Shown here one piece after another: positions 8,082 to 17,394 of a DNA stretch of 64,000 nt; the stretch's first letter is position 1, and every line of letters begins with the position of its first letter. The translations under genes were made by a program, and so were the position numbers. The stretch is from Arcicella rosea (GTDB lineage: Bacteria > Bacteroidota > Bacteroidia > Cytophagales > Spirosomataceae). Under the pieces are notes generated by a model. It did not search any database, was not told the origin of the DNA, and saw nothing but the letters and a program-made list of their open reading frames with translations. Where the stretch lies: assembly GCF_040543805.1 (NCBI RefSeq), contig NZ_JBEUMS010000014.1:62001-126000 (forward strand). Reading direction: 5' to 3'.

Positions 8082-9815
8082 CTACTTACAATTAGGCGTA
8101 AAAGTACCAGTAATATTTAAGGTATTGGTTCCAGCATTATAAACCGAATTTCCAACAATTCCAGTACCCGGAGGAAGAGCAAAATTGTTTTTATTAAGGG
8201 TAAATAATCCCGAAGAATACCAAGTATTATTGTTCCAAGAATAAACCATGTATTGATGTCCATTTACTAATTCAATAGTAAGTACTCCGTTATTGTTAGT
8301 AATCTTAGAGCCATAACTGAAATTGATGACACCATTGACTAAATACAAGTAAGTCCAAGGATTTTTACCAGCCATCGCATCAGTGTTATCATAAAGATAG
8401 AACCAACCAGAAGGCAAAATTTTAACATTTTTATTACTACACTTTCCGCTAATATTTATGTTTACCTTGACAATATCAGGAGTAGCTGGTGCGCCAAAGA
8501 TAATATCTATCGCTCCCTGTGCACAAGGGTTGAATAGATTGGTTTGTGCTAATATTGGTAGCCTTGGATTTAGGTATAAGTTAAAAGATGATATAACAAT
8601 TTTTGCTTGTGGTATTTGTGCCACATAAGGAAAGGTTACTCTCATTCCATCTGTTAAATATGCCCCATGCAATGCTGCCAAGTATTGGTTATTAGGCGTA
8701 ACCAATGTTACATCAAAATATCCACTTTTCCCCGGACCAATACGTAATGTTACCGTTAAGGGTCTATTGCAAGTTCTTATGCCATACCAATACCAGTCAA
8801 GGTTAAAACAAGATAAGTGTTTGGTTTCAAAATTAGCGACAAGTTTACCATTCGAATTGGTTGTGACGGTTACATCTCCTTCACTTTTCCATTGACCAGT
8901 TTGTTCATTTAAACTCCAAAGTGGTACCACATCACCAACTTTAATGTTTTCACCAGTATCAAAATTGGTTGTATTGGCATTGATTTCCATAGAAACCTTT
9001 ACTGGAGAAGAAAACTGTTTTACATCAGTATTGCCAGCTTTCATATTAATAGCCACTAATCCAGCCGAAACAAAATTAATTCCTTCACCATTATTGATAG
9101 GCTGACCGTTTTGGTCCACCACATTGGTTGGGTTAAAACCTCCCGGAAATGCGCTATAAGAAGTAGGAGAACTAGGACTAAAATGAACGATATTTGATGT
9201 TAGTTGATTGGCATTAATCGCTACTCCGTTTGCATCTAACACTTTTGTTCCAGCAGGAATTGTAACGGTGGTTGTTTCAGACATTGTGGCACTTGTACCA
9301 GTCTTAAAATTATCGCCATTTGAAACCCCATTGGTTAAAGTAGCTTGACTAACCGATACCGATGTTCCATCAGCTGGGTTGGCGTACTCTATCGCAGTAA
9401 TATCAATTACTTTTACAGAATCCGAAGTAATGGTAACCGATTGTGTAACGGGAGCAAAACCCGGTATTTCTGCATAAACATTGAATTTTACAGGATTGGT
9501 TGTAGATGGATTAGCCGTATTAACAATGTATAAAGGTAAAAGACCATGCGAGGCTTGAAAATTGGTGCTACCACCATCCATTTCCACCAAATTGGCATTT
9601 TTGCCACTTATTGTAACATTAAAATCTCCTGGTACGTTGGTCGATGAACTATTAGCATTGGCAAAATGAATCAGGATAGGAGATTTCGTTACATCGTTGT
9701 TTACAGTTAGCTCAACTTCATCTAAAGGATTTAATTTGCTACATGAAAAGGTTAAATAGAATCCAATGAATACCAAAAGCATTGGACGAAAGATTGATAG
9801 AAAATTTGTTTTCAT
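8082..9815 (-). CDS. Large surface lipoprotein, paralogue 1 (function unknown)
   Basis: First of three related lipoproteins. The start at 9815 (MKTNFLSIFRPMLL) is preferred over 9851 because the paralogues begin the same way and all place the lipid Cys at residue 25 (here LTFSC). Conserved parts: LNPLDEVELTVN after the Cys, a beta-rich region of about 100 residues (GFAPVTQSVTITSD), an IPAGTKVLD...GVAINANQ segment, FVSAGLVAINM, a PLWSLNEQTGQW motif and HLSCFNLDWYW. The C-terminal part keeps FNPC, CSNKNVKI and a terminal CK, giving four Cys shared by all three paralogues. There is no enzyme motif. Probably exported and beta-rich. Unlike the other two, it has no barrel gene directly upstream. 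Confidence 0.8.
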   Translation of the reverse strand: MKTNFLSIFRPMLLVFIGFYLTFSCSKLNPLDEVELTVNNDVTKSPILIHFANANSSSTNVPGDFNVTISGKNANLVEMDGGSTNFQASHGLLPLYIVNTANPSTTNPVKFNVYAEIPGFAPVTQSVTITSDSVKVIDITAIEYANPADGTSVSVSQATLTNGVSNGDNFKTGTSATMSETTTVTIPAGTKVLDANGVAINANQLTSNIVHFSPSSPTSYSAFPGGFNPTNVVDQNGQPINNGEGINFVSAGLVAINMKAGNTDVKQFSSPVKVSMEINANTTNFDTGENIKVGDVVPLWSLNEQTGQWKSEGDVTVTTNSNGKLVANFETKHLSCFNLDWYWYGIRTCNRPLTVTLRIGPGKSGYFDVTLVTPNNQYLAALHGAYLTDGMRVTFPYVAQIPQAKIVISSFNLYLNPRLPILAQTNLFNPCAQGAIDIIFGAPATPDIVKVNINISGKCSNKNVKILPSGWFYLYDNTDAMAGKNPWTYLYLVNGVINFSYGSKITNNNGVLTIELVNGHQYMVYSWNNNTWYSSGLFTLNKNNFALPPGTGIVGNSVYNAGTNTLNITGTFTPNCK

Positions 9816-10576
9816 TTGATTAAGAAAAGTTTTGAGATTGTTTTTGGTCACAGAAATAGATACTTCAAAAAGAGAGAGAGAAGGTTAAATAGCCCAACAA
9901 ATAATATTTTCAGACTTACCGATTACCTATGAGGTTATATATCAACACAGAAAGAAACGATGACTTTCACTATGAATCATAGAAAAAGTCATTTTACGAG
10001 CATTAAAAATCAATGCTTAGCCTAACGAGAATACTTGCAACACTATACGGTTCATCATGAACAAATAATGTCCTAAAATTTAAGCAACAGAAATAGTTGA
10101 ACGAAAAGCATTAGCGTCACCTTTTTACTTAAAATAATTATTGGAGAAGGAATAAAATTAAGTTTAAGTAATCAAAACAGCCTTAATACATAGATACTTT
10201 GAGTGTGTTACCCAAGAGCCAAGACAAACACTGACATTGGTCAGTTCTAAATTTCTAAAAAATAAAAACTTTAGTTGTAATGATGAAGTATTAAACGTGC
10301 TTTGGCTAAAAGAAGAAATTAAAGTCATCTTTTTAGCTTTATGGGAGGATTAGGATGAATATGCCGACAAACATATAAATAAATTGCAATATTTTATAAT
10401 AATATTTTAATTTATATTTTGTCTATAAAAGAGAAGTAGTATTAAAATCAAAATTTTAAATAACATTACTTTATTTAAGATACAGAAAAGCTTGATAAGA
10501 ACGGTAAATAGAAGTTAGTCAAGTATTTAATAGTATATCCAGAACCCAAAAGAATCTTTACTTAGGACTAGAAAAT
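9816..10576. other. Long gene-free stretch upstream of lipoprotein 1
   Basis: About 760 bases without a convincing gene on either strand. It holds a near-palindrome at 9960-9992, a short dyad GTTCATCATGAAC near 10040-10052, and a small stem GCATT...AATGC at 10000-10016. It would include the promoter of lipoprotein 1, but no exact minus-strand -7 box stands out. Confidence 0.6.
9960..9992 (-). promoter_or_regulatory. 33-bp near-palindrome upstream of lipoprotein 1
   Basis: The arms ATGACTTTCACTATGA and TCATAGAAAAAGTCAT face each other across one base; 14 of 16 positions are complementary. It lies about 145 bases before the lipoprotein start. It could be an operator or a leader hairpin; no match was seen at the other two lipoprotein operons. 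Confidence 0.4.
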
Positions 10577-10626
10577 AAAAAAGCGTTTCAAAGTAGCATA
10601 TAAAATCTACCTTGAAACGCTTTTTT
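10577..10626 (-). terminator. Terminator after lipoprotein 2
   Basis: AAAAAAGCGTTTCAAAGTAG pairs with CTACCTTGAAACGCTTTTTT over an AT-rich loop (one unpaired base). T-runs lie on both sides; the placement fits the minus-strand gene ending at 10641. Confidence 0.8.
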
Positions 10627-10640
10627 GTTAAATACTATTT

Positions 10641-12326
10641 TTATTTACAACTATTAAGTGGATAAACAAGCGTCGCATCTACTTCTCCTGAGGTTGGATT
10701 AACTGGAAAAGAACCTGTTAAGCCTACCGAAGAGACTATGGTTGCTGTACCATTGCTGATAGTAACTTCTCCTGAATAGTTAGTTCCATCATAAGTGGTT
10801 GTTATTGTATATTTTACATTTTTCTTCATACCAAGTGTTGCCTTCCCTTCTACTACATTTACTAACTGTTCTACTCCTGACGCATCGACTAACTTCACCC
10901 AAACTGTTGGTTTAATATTTACGCTTTTGTTAGTACATGCAGCTGTAAAATCTAAATTAACTTTAACAGCGTCAGATTCAGTTTCAGCTGCGTCGTCAGG
11001 AGTATTTGGAGGGACTACTACTTCAGGTACGTTAACTGTCAAACCAATTTTTTTATTGATACAAGCGTTAAATGTGCTACTTCCAATAACAACACCATTA
11101 GAACGATACACAACAATCCTTGTTGAATATCCTTTTGGTACTTTTTTGGCTTTAAACTTTACTGTTGTACTATTAGATATTTTAAATGAAGGGTATCTTT
11201 TGGTATATCTAGCTCTGCCACTTTTTATATACGATACCGTAGCATAATACCTTGATGTTGAATTTCTGATATTGGATTTAATGCTTACAGTATAAGTTTT
11301 ACTTCCGCAAGTTTTACCTTTATACTTCCAAGCAATCGTCCAAGTAGATAAATGAGGTACTTTAAAATTGGCAATTAAATTTCCGTTCGCATCTTTAGTA
11401 ATGGTTGCATCATCTTCTTCTGTCCATTCGTCTTTGTCTCTATTATAGCTAAATACTGGAATTTGGTCACCTACTTGTACAGGTTCTTCTGTATCAGGAT
11501 TAACTAAATCAGGATGTAAAGAAAGAGACATATCTAAAGGCTTTGAAAAGCTTTTTACACTTTTCCCGCCCGCTGTCATTTCGATATCTACAAAACCTGC
11601 TGTGATAAATGAGGCTTCGTCGGTAGTTCCATCTTTAAATTTAACGGTGTTTGCTTCGCCTTCATTCGGGAAACTATTGAAAGCATCTTCTGTACCAGTT
11701 CCGTACTGAATGATATTACTGTTTACACTTGTAGCATTGATTATGGCTCCAGTTTCGTCTTTTACTTGTGTGCCAGCAGGAATAGTAATTTTTGCAACTT
11801 CAGGTTTGTCGGTACTTGCAGGAATCACGATGGTTTCTCCTGTAGCCAATGATGTTGTTTTTGCAACTGATTTTACTCCATCAGGCAGAGCCGAGAGGTT
11901 AGTAAGTGCTACTCTATAAGTAGAACTTAAAAAATCTACAATGGTAATAGTGTAATTCGTCGGGGCATAATTCGGACCTTTTACCGACACTGTAAATTCA
12001 ACAGGAGCGCTTTCTGATGGGTTTACATTTTCGGCTAAAACCAAAGAAAGTAAATTTCCTGCAACCTTGAAATCTTTTCCTCCTTGATCGTTCAAAACAA
12101 GGTCTTTGTTCGGACCTGAAATAGTCACAGTTAAATCCTTTGGGAGAGTAGTACTGTTGCTGTTGGCATCAACAAACTCAATAAGGATTGGAGCTTTATA
12201 GATATTACTGTTGACGGTTAAATCTACGCCTTCAAATGGGTTGATTTTCTGACAAGCAAAAACAAGGGAAATCCCTAAAGAAAAAAGTATTACTGGACGT
12301 AATATGGAAGTAAAAAAGTTTTTCAT
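10641..12326 (-). CDS. Large surface lipoprotein, paralogue 2 (function unknown)
   Basis: 561-residue lipoprotein paired with the barrel gene 33 bp upstream. Signal MKNFFTSILRPVIL ends LVFAC with Cys25, followed by QKINPFEGVDLTVN. The N-terminal 330 residues align by eye with paralogue 3: NYAPTNYTITIVD, ITIPAGTQVKDETGAII, FITAGFVDIEM, VKSFSKPLDMSL, GDQIPVFSYNRDKDEW, HLSTWTIAW. The C-terminal half is more divergent and rich in Lys/Ser (RYYATVSYIKSGRARYTKR) but keeps FNAC, CTNKSVNIKP and the terminal SCK. It probably acts with the barrel protein; the ligand or substrate is unknown. Confidence 0.8.
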   Translation of the reverse strand: MKNFFTSILRPVILFSLGISLVFACQKINPFEGVDLTVNSNIYKAPILIEFVDANSNSTTLPKDLTVTISGPNKDLVLNDQGGKDFKVAGNLLSLVLAENVNPSESAPVEFTVSVKGPNYAPTNYTITIVDFLSSTYRVALTNLSALPDGVKSVAKTTSLATGETIVIPASTDKPEVAKITIPAGTQVKDETGAIINATSVNSNIIQYGTGTEDAFNSFPNEGEANTVKFKDGTTDEASFITAGFVDIEMTAGGKSVKSFSKPLDMSLSLHPDLVNPDTEEPVQVGDQIPVFSYNRDKDEWTEEDDATITKDANGNLIANFKVPHLSTWTIAWKYKGKTCGSKTYTVSIKSNIRNSTSRYYATVSYIKSGRARYTKRYPSFKISNSTTVKFKAKKVPKGYSTRIVVYRSNGVVIGSSTFNACINKKIGLTVNVPEVVVPPNTPDDAAETESDAVKVNLDFTAACTNKSVNIKPTVWVKLVDASGVEQLVNVVEGKATLGMKKNVKYTITTTYDGTNYSGEVTISNGTATIVSSVGLTGSFPVNPTSGEVDATLVYPLNSCK

Positions 12327-12359
12327 CTTTTAGAATAAAGTTTAAATGACATTATTGAA

Positions 12360-13052
12360 TTAGTCGAGTCTTACGGCTAATCTCAAATTAACAATTGGCC
12401 AGTACTGCCAATCTTTCATATTTTCTTGTACTTTAGCTTGTTGTTCACTCATGCTACTCAATCTTTTTTCACCCGTTAAAGTAACTACTGGCGATTGTGT
12501 ATAATAAGTACCGACTTCAAATCCAAAGCCAATTCTACTTTTAGGAATAGTCCTTCCAAATCCAATTCCAGCGAATGGTGCAATTTTCTTTCCATAGTCA
12601 ACCGAAAACTTGACATTACCAATTTCATCAGGAGTAAAAGTAGTACTTCCAAAAGTGTAAGTTCCAGTAGGAGTTACAACCACCGATACTTTTCCTTTGT
12701 CGATATAAGATGTACCACCAAATAGTTTAAAACTACTTTTCTTGAAAGGGTGATATTCAAAAGATAAACCAGCCATCGCCATATCCACATCGCCAGCCAA
12801 TTTTACTTCTTCGTCAGAGGTATTTGTGGTAGAATTTACGTTGTACTTGAAATAGCTAAAGCCCAGTCGTGCAGTAATTTTAGGACTCAATTTATAAGCA
12901 ATGTCAATTCCTGGCGTTGTGCCAAGATTCAGTGCAAAGCCTAATTTATGAGGCGTATTAACCAAAGTTGAGTCTTGCCCAAAAGTTGTATAGACACAAT
13001 TAATGAAAAATGTACAGAGAAGAAATAAACTAAGAGTAGTTCTTCGTTTCAT
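12360..13052 (-). CDS. Outer-membrane beta-barrel protein, copy A
   Basis: 230 residues with a cleavable signal ending about TTFGQ, then alternating amphipathic strands with many Gly and aromatic residues (HKLGFALNLGTTPGIDIAY, ARLGFSYFKYNVN, GKKIAPFAGIGFGR, VNLRLAVRLD at the C-terminus), as in small OmpA/OmpX-like barrels. From residue about 37 to the end it is nearly identical to copy B at 17395-18096, while signal peptides and linkers differ. It is followed by lipoprotein 2 after 33 bp, forming a two-gene operon. Confidence 0.82.
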   Translation of the reverse strand: MKRRTTLSLFLLCTFFINCVYTTFGQDSTLVNTPHKLGFALNLGTTPGIDIAYKLSPKITARLGFSYFKYNVNSTTNTSDEEVKLAGDVDMAMAGLSFEYHPFKKSSFKLFGGTSYIDKGKVSVVVTPTGTYTFGSTTFTPDEIGNVKFSVDYGKKIAPFAGIGFGRTIPKSRIGFGFEVGTYYTQSPVVTLTGEKRLSSMSEQQAKVQENMKDWQYWPIVNLRLAVRLD

Positions 13053-13545
13053 GAATTTGTATTTGTTTAAGTTTAAAATTTAGTCATACACTAGCTGTAC
13101 ATATATTAAAAAGCAATGTTAGGTTTTAGCCAATTGATTTAGGTTTATGATAATTGTTGACAACTACCATAAACCTTATTTAGAAAAATCCATAGGTTTA
13201 ACGATAAGACAAACCTTTAAATAAAAATGCTTTGATTCGAACCCATACAAAATAATTATTGCGATAAGTAATTGTAAAGCATTTGGATGTGTTAGAGATT
13301 CAATATAACAAAGGCGAATTGTTCACAGGATTAATAATAGTATAATCAGATAGATAAATATTAAGCGTGTTGGAGTTTAAAACAGCCTATTCAATTCTTT
13401 AAAAAGAAAGAAAATAGACAAATAGAAATATCTGCATTTGACCCTACAAAGGTTGCGAGAGAAATAAGAGGAAAGCAAAAAAAAGGCATGACAAAAAGAT
13501 GACAAAATTGTAAAGTATTAATAAATAGGTCTTTGTGAGTAGTAT
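13053..13545. other. Gene-free region between barrel copy A and the TPR-HTH regulator
   Basis: About 490 bases without a supported gene. Contents: a 16-bp hairpin at 13141-13176, and a longer-range pair AAATGCTTT/AAAGCATTT at about 13225-13283. The promoter for the barrel-lipoprotein 2 operon must lie here; no exact TTTG-N19-TAnnTTTG match was found. Confidence 0.55.
13141..13176 (-). promoter_or_regulatory. 16-bp hairpin upstream of barrel copy A
   Basis: The minus-strand RNA would read AGGTTTATGGTAGTTG, a 4-base loop, then CAATTATCATAAACCT, pairing fully with two G-U pairs. In the plus-strand RNA those two pairs would be A-C mismatches, so if it acts as RNA it belongs to the barrel transcript. 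It starts about 90 bases before the barrel start codon. No equivalent was seen before copy B. Confidence 0.45.
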
Positions 13546-15321
13546 TTATACTCTATCATTTGTTTTTCGGCGTAAGCGTAGCCTTGTTTGGTGAATGGTA
13601 TTTTTGTTTACACCAATCATATTGGCCATTTCTTGAGCACTCAAATCTAGCTTTTCAAGCATCAATAAACGTGTTTCGGCATTGGTGAGGTCGGGATATT
13701 TTTCTTTTTGTACTTGAATATAGCCGGGATGAACTTTTTCAAACATCACTTTGAAGTTTGTCCAGTCTTCATCAGTCAAAATAGTCGATGATATGAGTTG
13801 TTCTAAGTACTCGTTCTGATTATCATTGGTAATGAGTTTTTCGTTCTCATGGCGGAGGTTTTCTGCTAAATCCGACATTTTGCGGAAATGTTGTGTCAAT
13901 GAATTGAGGTCGTACTGGGCATTTGCCAATTCTTTTTCCTTTTGGCGATGTTTATGGTGTAAGCGTCTGAGATTAACGTATGCAAATCCTACAACTAACA
14001 AGAGGATGACAAGTACGGCATTGCGTAGGTATTTCTGTAATTGCTTCTCATTCTCTATCATTTTTAAATGTCCAGCATACTTTTCTACTTCATAACGAAG
14101 CTGCATTTGCGATAATTTTTGGGCATCGTTACGTAGATTGAGGCTATCTTGTAGCTTTTGAGCAAGATGTGTGTAATGTAATGCAGTCGCAAAGTTTCCT
14201 TGTTCTTCCTGATATTCTGAAGAATATTTATAGAGTTTGAGGGGCTTAAAATAATCTAATAAACCTTTGGGACTTAAATTGTTTTTGATTGTTGTAGCAC
14301 GTTCTAGTAGCGTATTAACCTCGTGGGTCTTACCCAATTTTAATTTAATTGGAATAAGTACCATCAAAACATCAAACTCTGCTTGCATAGAAACAATAGA
14401 ATCTAATGAAAACTGTGTTTTAATAAGTTGGTAACCTTTGTTTGCATAGAATTCTCCTTCCTTAATTTTTCCTTGTTCAATAAGTAATGAAGCAATATCA
14501 AGAGCAGAAAAATTCAACCAGAAGCGATTCCAAAATTTTTGTTCAAGCTCTTCTACTTGCAAATTTTGGTGATAAACCAAGATTTTTTTAGCATAGAAGA
14601 TAGCCTTATTGTAATCTTTCTTTTTTTGCCAATAGGTTTGTAGATAATTCAATACTTGTGTGTAATGAAATCCACCTTCAACAGTTGGTTCAATAAAGCG
14701 TTCAGCTATACTTAAGTATTGGTATGCTTTGTCTAAATCTCCTAAATCCCAAAGACATTTACCGAAATTAAAAAGTAATCCTGCTACATTATAGTCTTTG
14801 AATTTTTCAAAACCAACACGTTGAAGCTGTTCAAAACAATGTTGAACATCCACATAATATTGTTCTTTTGATAATTTCTGACCTAAGTATAAGTTGTTAG
14901 TTAAATAACAAAATGCCACAACGTCCTCTACTTCGTAGCCTTGTTGAGTGGCAATTTTTTGCATTTCAATTAAAACGTCATTTGCATTTTTACCTTTTGG
15001 TATTTTAAATCCAACTTTCCCCGAAACCAAAGAGGTGTAATATTTTAGAGCAAGTTCGCTATGGTAATCTTTTTTTTCGACAGCAATACCAACCATTTGC
15101 GTAAGAATAGTCGATAGTTTCTTTACATCATATACTTTCCAAAATGGGTAATCATGTACAAAGCGATAGCGTTCCTTTGCCGTCATGTTTCTGAAACTCC
15201 CTTCATTGAATGATGGCTGTGAAAAAGAAGTATTCGAGAAACCGCATGCAAATAATAAAGCAACAATGAGAAACAAGGATGATTTTTTTAGTGGTATTAT
15301 CAATGATAAGCAATGTTTCAT
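13546..15321 (-). CDS. TPR sensor-regulator with transmembrane helix and C-terminal HTH
   Basis: A one-protein signalling device common in Bacteroidota. From the N-terminus (ATG at 15321 chosen because a signal/anchor sequence follows): exported leader, TPR-like helical repeats over about residues 90-400 (for example LGDLDKAYQYLSIAERFI, NKAIFYAKKILVYHQ), one membrane helix at about 435-450 (AVLVILLLVVGFAYV), a charged coiled coil at about 455-500, and a LuxR-like HTH at the C-terminus (LTNAETRLLMLEKLDLSAQEMANMIGVNKNTIHQTRLRLRRK, quoted only by its pattern: AETRLL...SAQEMA...TIHQTRLRLRRK). Periplasmic TPRs would sense a protein or peptide and the cytoplasmic HTH would act on DNA. It sits between the two barrel-lipoprotein operons and probably controls them (inference). 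Confidence 0.82.
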   Translation of the reverse strand: MKHCLSLIIPLKKSSLFLIVALLFACGFSNTSFSQPSFNEGSFRNMTAKERYRFVHDYPFWKVYDVKKLSTILTQMVGIAVEKKDYHSELALKYYTSLVSGKVGFKIPKGKNANDVLIEMQKIATQQGYEVEDVVAFCYLTNNLYLGQKLSKEQYYVDVQHCFEQLQRVGFEKFKDYNVAGLLFNFGKCLWDLGDLDKAYQYLSIAERFIEPTVEGGFHYTQVLNYLQTYWQKKKDYNKAIFYAKKILVYHQNLQVEELEQKFWNRFWLNFSALDIASLLIEQGKIKEGEFYANKGYQLIKTQFSLDSIVSMQAEFDVLMVLIPIKLKLGKTHEVNTLLERATTIKNNLSPKGLLDYFKPLKLYKYSSEYQEEQGNFATALHYTHLAQKLQDSLNLRNDAQKLSQMQLRYEVEKYAGHLKMIENEKQLQKYLRNAVLVILLLVVGFAYVNLRRLHHKHRQKEKELANAQYDLNSLTQHFRKMSDLAENLRHENEKLITNDNQNEYLEQLISSTILTDEDWTNFKVMFEKVHPGYIQVQKEKYPDLTNAETRLLMLEKLDLSAQEMANMIGVNKNTIHQTRLRLRRKTNDRV

Positions 15322-15581
15322 ATTAAATTTTCTGGACCATAGCATTCTAAAGTCGCTTAAATCTATTTTGTCAGGAAAGTTTTAGATTTCTCAAAAAACT
15401 TTCACACAAAGATTTTGATTGAAATTATTTCTATAAAATTACAAAGTAAATATATTACAAAATTGATTTTACAGATTTTTATCATTTTAATAAACTTATC
15501 ATTTTCAAAGTCTAGTAATAAAAAGAGGGAAGTGTAAAATGAAGAATTGAATAGAAAATAATGATAACTTAGTAGCTATCA
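15322..15581. other. Promoter region of the TPR-HTH gene
   Basis: AT-rich and without a gene. A 9-bp inverted pair GAAAGTTTT/AAAACTTTC lies at 15375-15403, some 55-80 bases before the start at 15321, and could be a leader hairpin or operator. Confidence 0.4.
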
Positions 15582-15623
15582 ATCAAAAATGGGTCAAAAA
15601 AATAATTTTTTGACCCATTTTTG
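15582..15623 (-). terminator. Terminator after lipoprotein 3
   Basis: TCAAAAATGGGTCAAAAAA and TTTTTTGACCCATTTTTGA form a long perfect stem over an ATAA loop, just before the minus-strand gene end at 15643. Confidence 0.8.
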
Positions 15624-15642
15624 ATTTTTGAATTGCTTGTGT

Positions 15643-17325
15643 TTATTTACAATCATTTGTTACATAACTTGCCACGACTTGAACTCTGCCAGTAGCTGCG
15701 TTATATGAGGTAGTTCCAGTAATACCAGTTCCAGTAGAAGTAATAATTTTTGAACTTGTTTTACTAAATGTCACTTTGCCTGAATAATATTTTCCACCAT
15801 AATATGCACCAAAAGTATATTCTCGACCCTCGTAAACAACAATTGTTGCTTTTCCACTTCTCATATAACCATCTATATAGCGCTCATAATAAGTTCGACC
15901 AGTAGGATCATATAAACTTACCCAAGCAGATGGTTTAATATTAACACTCTTGTTTTGACATTTAGCTGTAAAATCAACATCAACTATAATTGGAGTTGGT
16001 GGTGTTGGGGCATTAATCGTAATTGGAATTTGATTATTTGCACATGGATTAAATATGCCAGTTGTTCCAATTTTAGCATTGTTGCTATAAGCATAAACAT
16101 CAATTCGTACACGAGAGCCATTTGGTGTATATAAGCCCACGTACTGATTTAACTCCCCATTTTTAGCATTAAAACCGTAAGCTTGATAAACGTATTGGAA
16201 GTTATTAGAATTGGCAGGTGCCCAATAAACTTTTGCATAATAATTACTATAAACAACATTTGTAAGTAGGTTTGACGTAACTTTCAAGACAAAGCTTGGT
16301 CTGCATCTTGGAAGATAATAAAACCAGTCAATGTTCCAGTAAGATAAGTGTGATGCCTTGAAGGTTGCTGATAATTTACCGTCACTCCCTTTCACAACAG
16401 TTGCCACTCCTTCTTCTTTCCATTCACCTGTAGAACTTTCAAAACTCCAAGTAGGAATTTGGTCTCCTTCTTTTACTTTTTGGTCAGTTTCAGGATTAAA
16501 TAATTCTGTATTGATACCTACATTTACATCAATCGGTTTTGTGAAACTTTTAACTTTTTTTCCGCTAGCTTCCATGTCTATAGCAACAAAACCTGCTGAT
16601 ACAAATGTTCCTGCAGTGGAAGAACCAGTCTGTAAAGTAACATTTTCTGGGGTGAAACTTCCAGGGAAGCTGTTTAATGACTCCTCATTACCAGTACCAT
16701 ATTGAACAACTTGCGCATTAACAGTATTTGAAGAGATAACATTTCCTGTTTCATCTTTTACTTGAGTACCCGGTGCAATAGTTATTGTAGCAACTTCGGG
16801 CTTATCAGCTGTTGCAGGTACTGTTAATGTTTGTCCAGTTGTTAATGAAAGTGTTTCTGTTTTAGCTGCTGTACCTTCTGGCGTTGCGGCTACGTTTGTC
16901 AACGGAACGGTGAATTCAAGAGATTTTGTGGGATCTGTGATAGAAATAGTTTGGCTAGTTGAAACATAGCCAGGAGCAGTTACAGAAACGGTAAATTCAA
17001 CTGGATTAGTTTCTGTTGGTTTTACATCTTTATCTAATACTAATGATAGTACGTTACCAGCGACAGCGTAATCTTTTCCTCCTAAATCATCAAAAATTAA
17101 ATTTTTTCCAGTCCCAGAAATAGACACAGTGATATTTTCAGGCAATTTGGTAGCATCGACATTTGCATCAAGGAAATGAATTATAATTGGAGCTTGATAA
17201 ATATCAGTATTCACCGTCAGCTCTACATCTTCAAAAGGATTTATCTTCTGGCAGGCAAATACAAGTGAAAGCCCAAGAAATATATATATTATTGGACGAA
17301 ATATAGAAGTAAAATTTGCTTTCAT
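15643..17325 (-). CDS. Large surface lipoprotein, paralogue 3 (function unknown)
   Basis: 560-residue lipoprotein, closest to paralogue 2. Lipid Cys25 (LVFAC), then QKINPFEDVELTVN. The N-terminal region matches paralogue 2 almost motif for motif (APGYVSTSQTISITD, ITIAPGTQVKDETGNV, FVSAGFVAIDM, VKSFTKPIDVNV, GDQIPTWSFESSTGEW, HLSYWNIDWFYY). The C-terminal part keeps PRC, FNPCANNQIPI, CQNKSVNIKPSAWVSLYD and ends DCK. The spacing of the four Cys suggests disulfides in the exported protein. The gene follows barrel copy B by 69 bp in the same order as the lipoprotein 2 pair. Confidence 0.8.
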   Translation of the reverse strand: MKANFTSIFRPIIYIFLGLSLVFACQKINPFEDVELTVNTDIYQAPIIIHFLDANVDATKLPENITVSISGTGKNLIFDDLGGKDYAVAGNVLSLVLDKDVKPTETNPVEFTVSVTAPGYVSTSQTISITDPTKSLEFTVPLTNVAATPEGTAAKTETLSLTTGQTLTVPATADKPEVATITIAPGTQVKDETGNVISSNTVNAQVVQYGTGNEESLNSFPGSFTPENVTLQTGSSTAGTFVSAGFVAIDMEASGKKVKSFTKPIDVNVGINTELFNPETDQKVKEGDQIPTWSFESSTGEWKEEGVATVVKGSDGKLSATFKASHLSYWNIDWFYYLPRCRPSFVLKVTSNLLTNVVYSNYYAKVYWAPANSNNFQYVYQAYGFNAKNGELNQYVGLYTPNGSRVRIDVYAYSNNAKIGTTGIFNPCANNQIPITINAPTPPTPIIVDVDFTAKCQNKSVNIKPSAWVSLYDPTGRTYYERYIDGYMRSGKATIVVYEGREYTFGAYYGGKYYSGKVTFSKTSSKIITSTGTGITGTTSYNAATGRVQVVASYVTNDCK

Positions 17326-17394
17326 TTTTTAAATTAAGTTTAAATGATTGATTTAGAATTGCTTATGTTAAATCGTTAAATACACAATTATCCC

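Noticed and set aside
10795..11247. Plus-strand 150-codon frame inside lipoprotein 2
   Set aside because: It is an antisense shadow with low-complexity hydrophobic sequence and no homologous features.
13222..13283. Possible tRNA on the minus strand (GGGTTCGAATC resembles a T-arm)
   Set aside because: The T-stem does not pair, and no acceptor, D or anticodon arms can be drawn around it.
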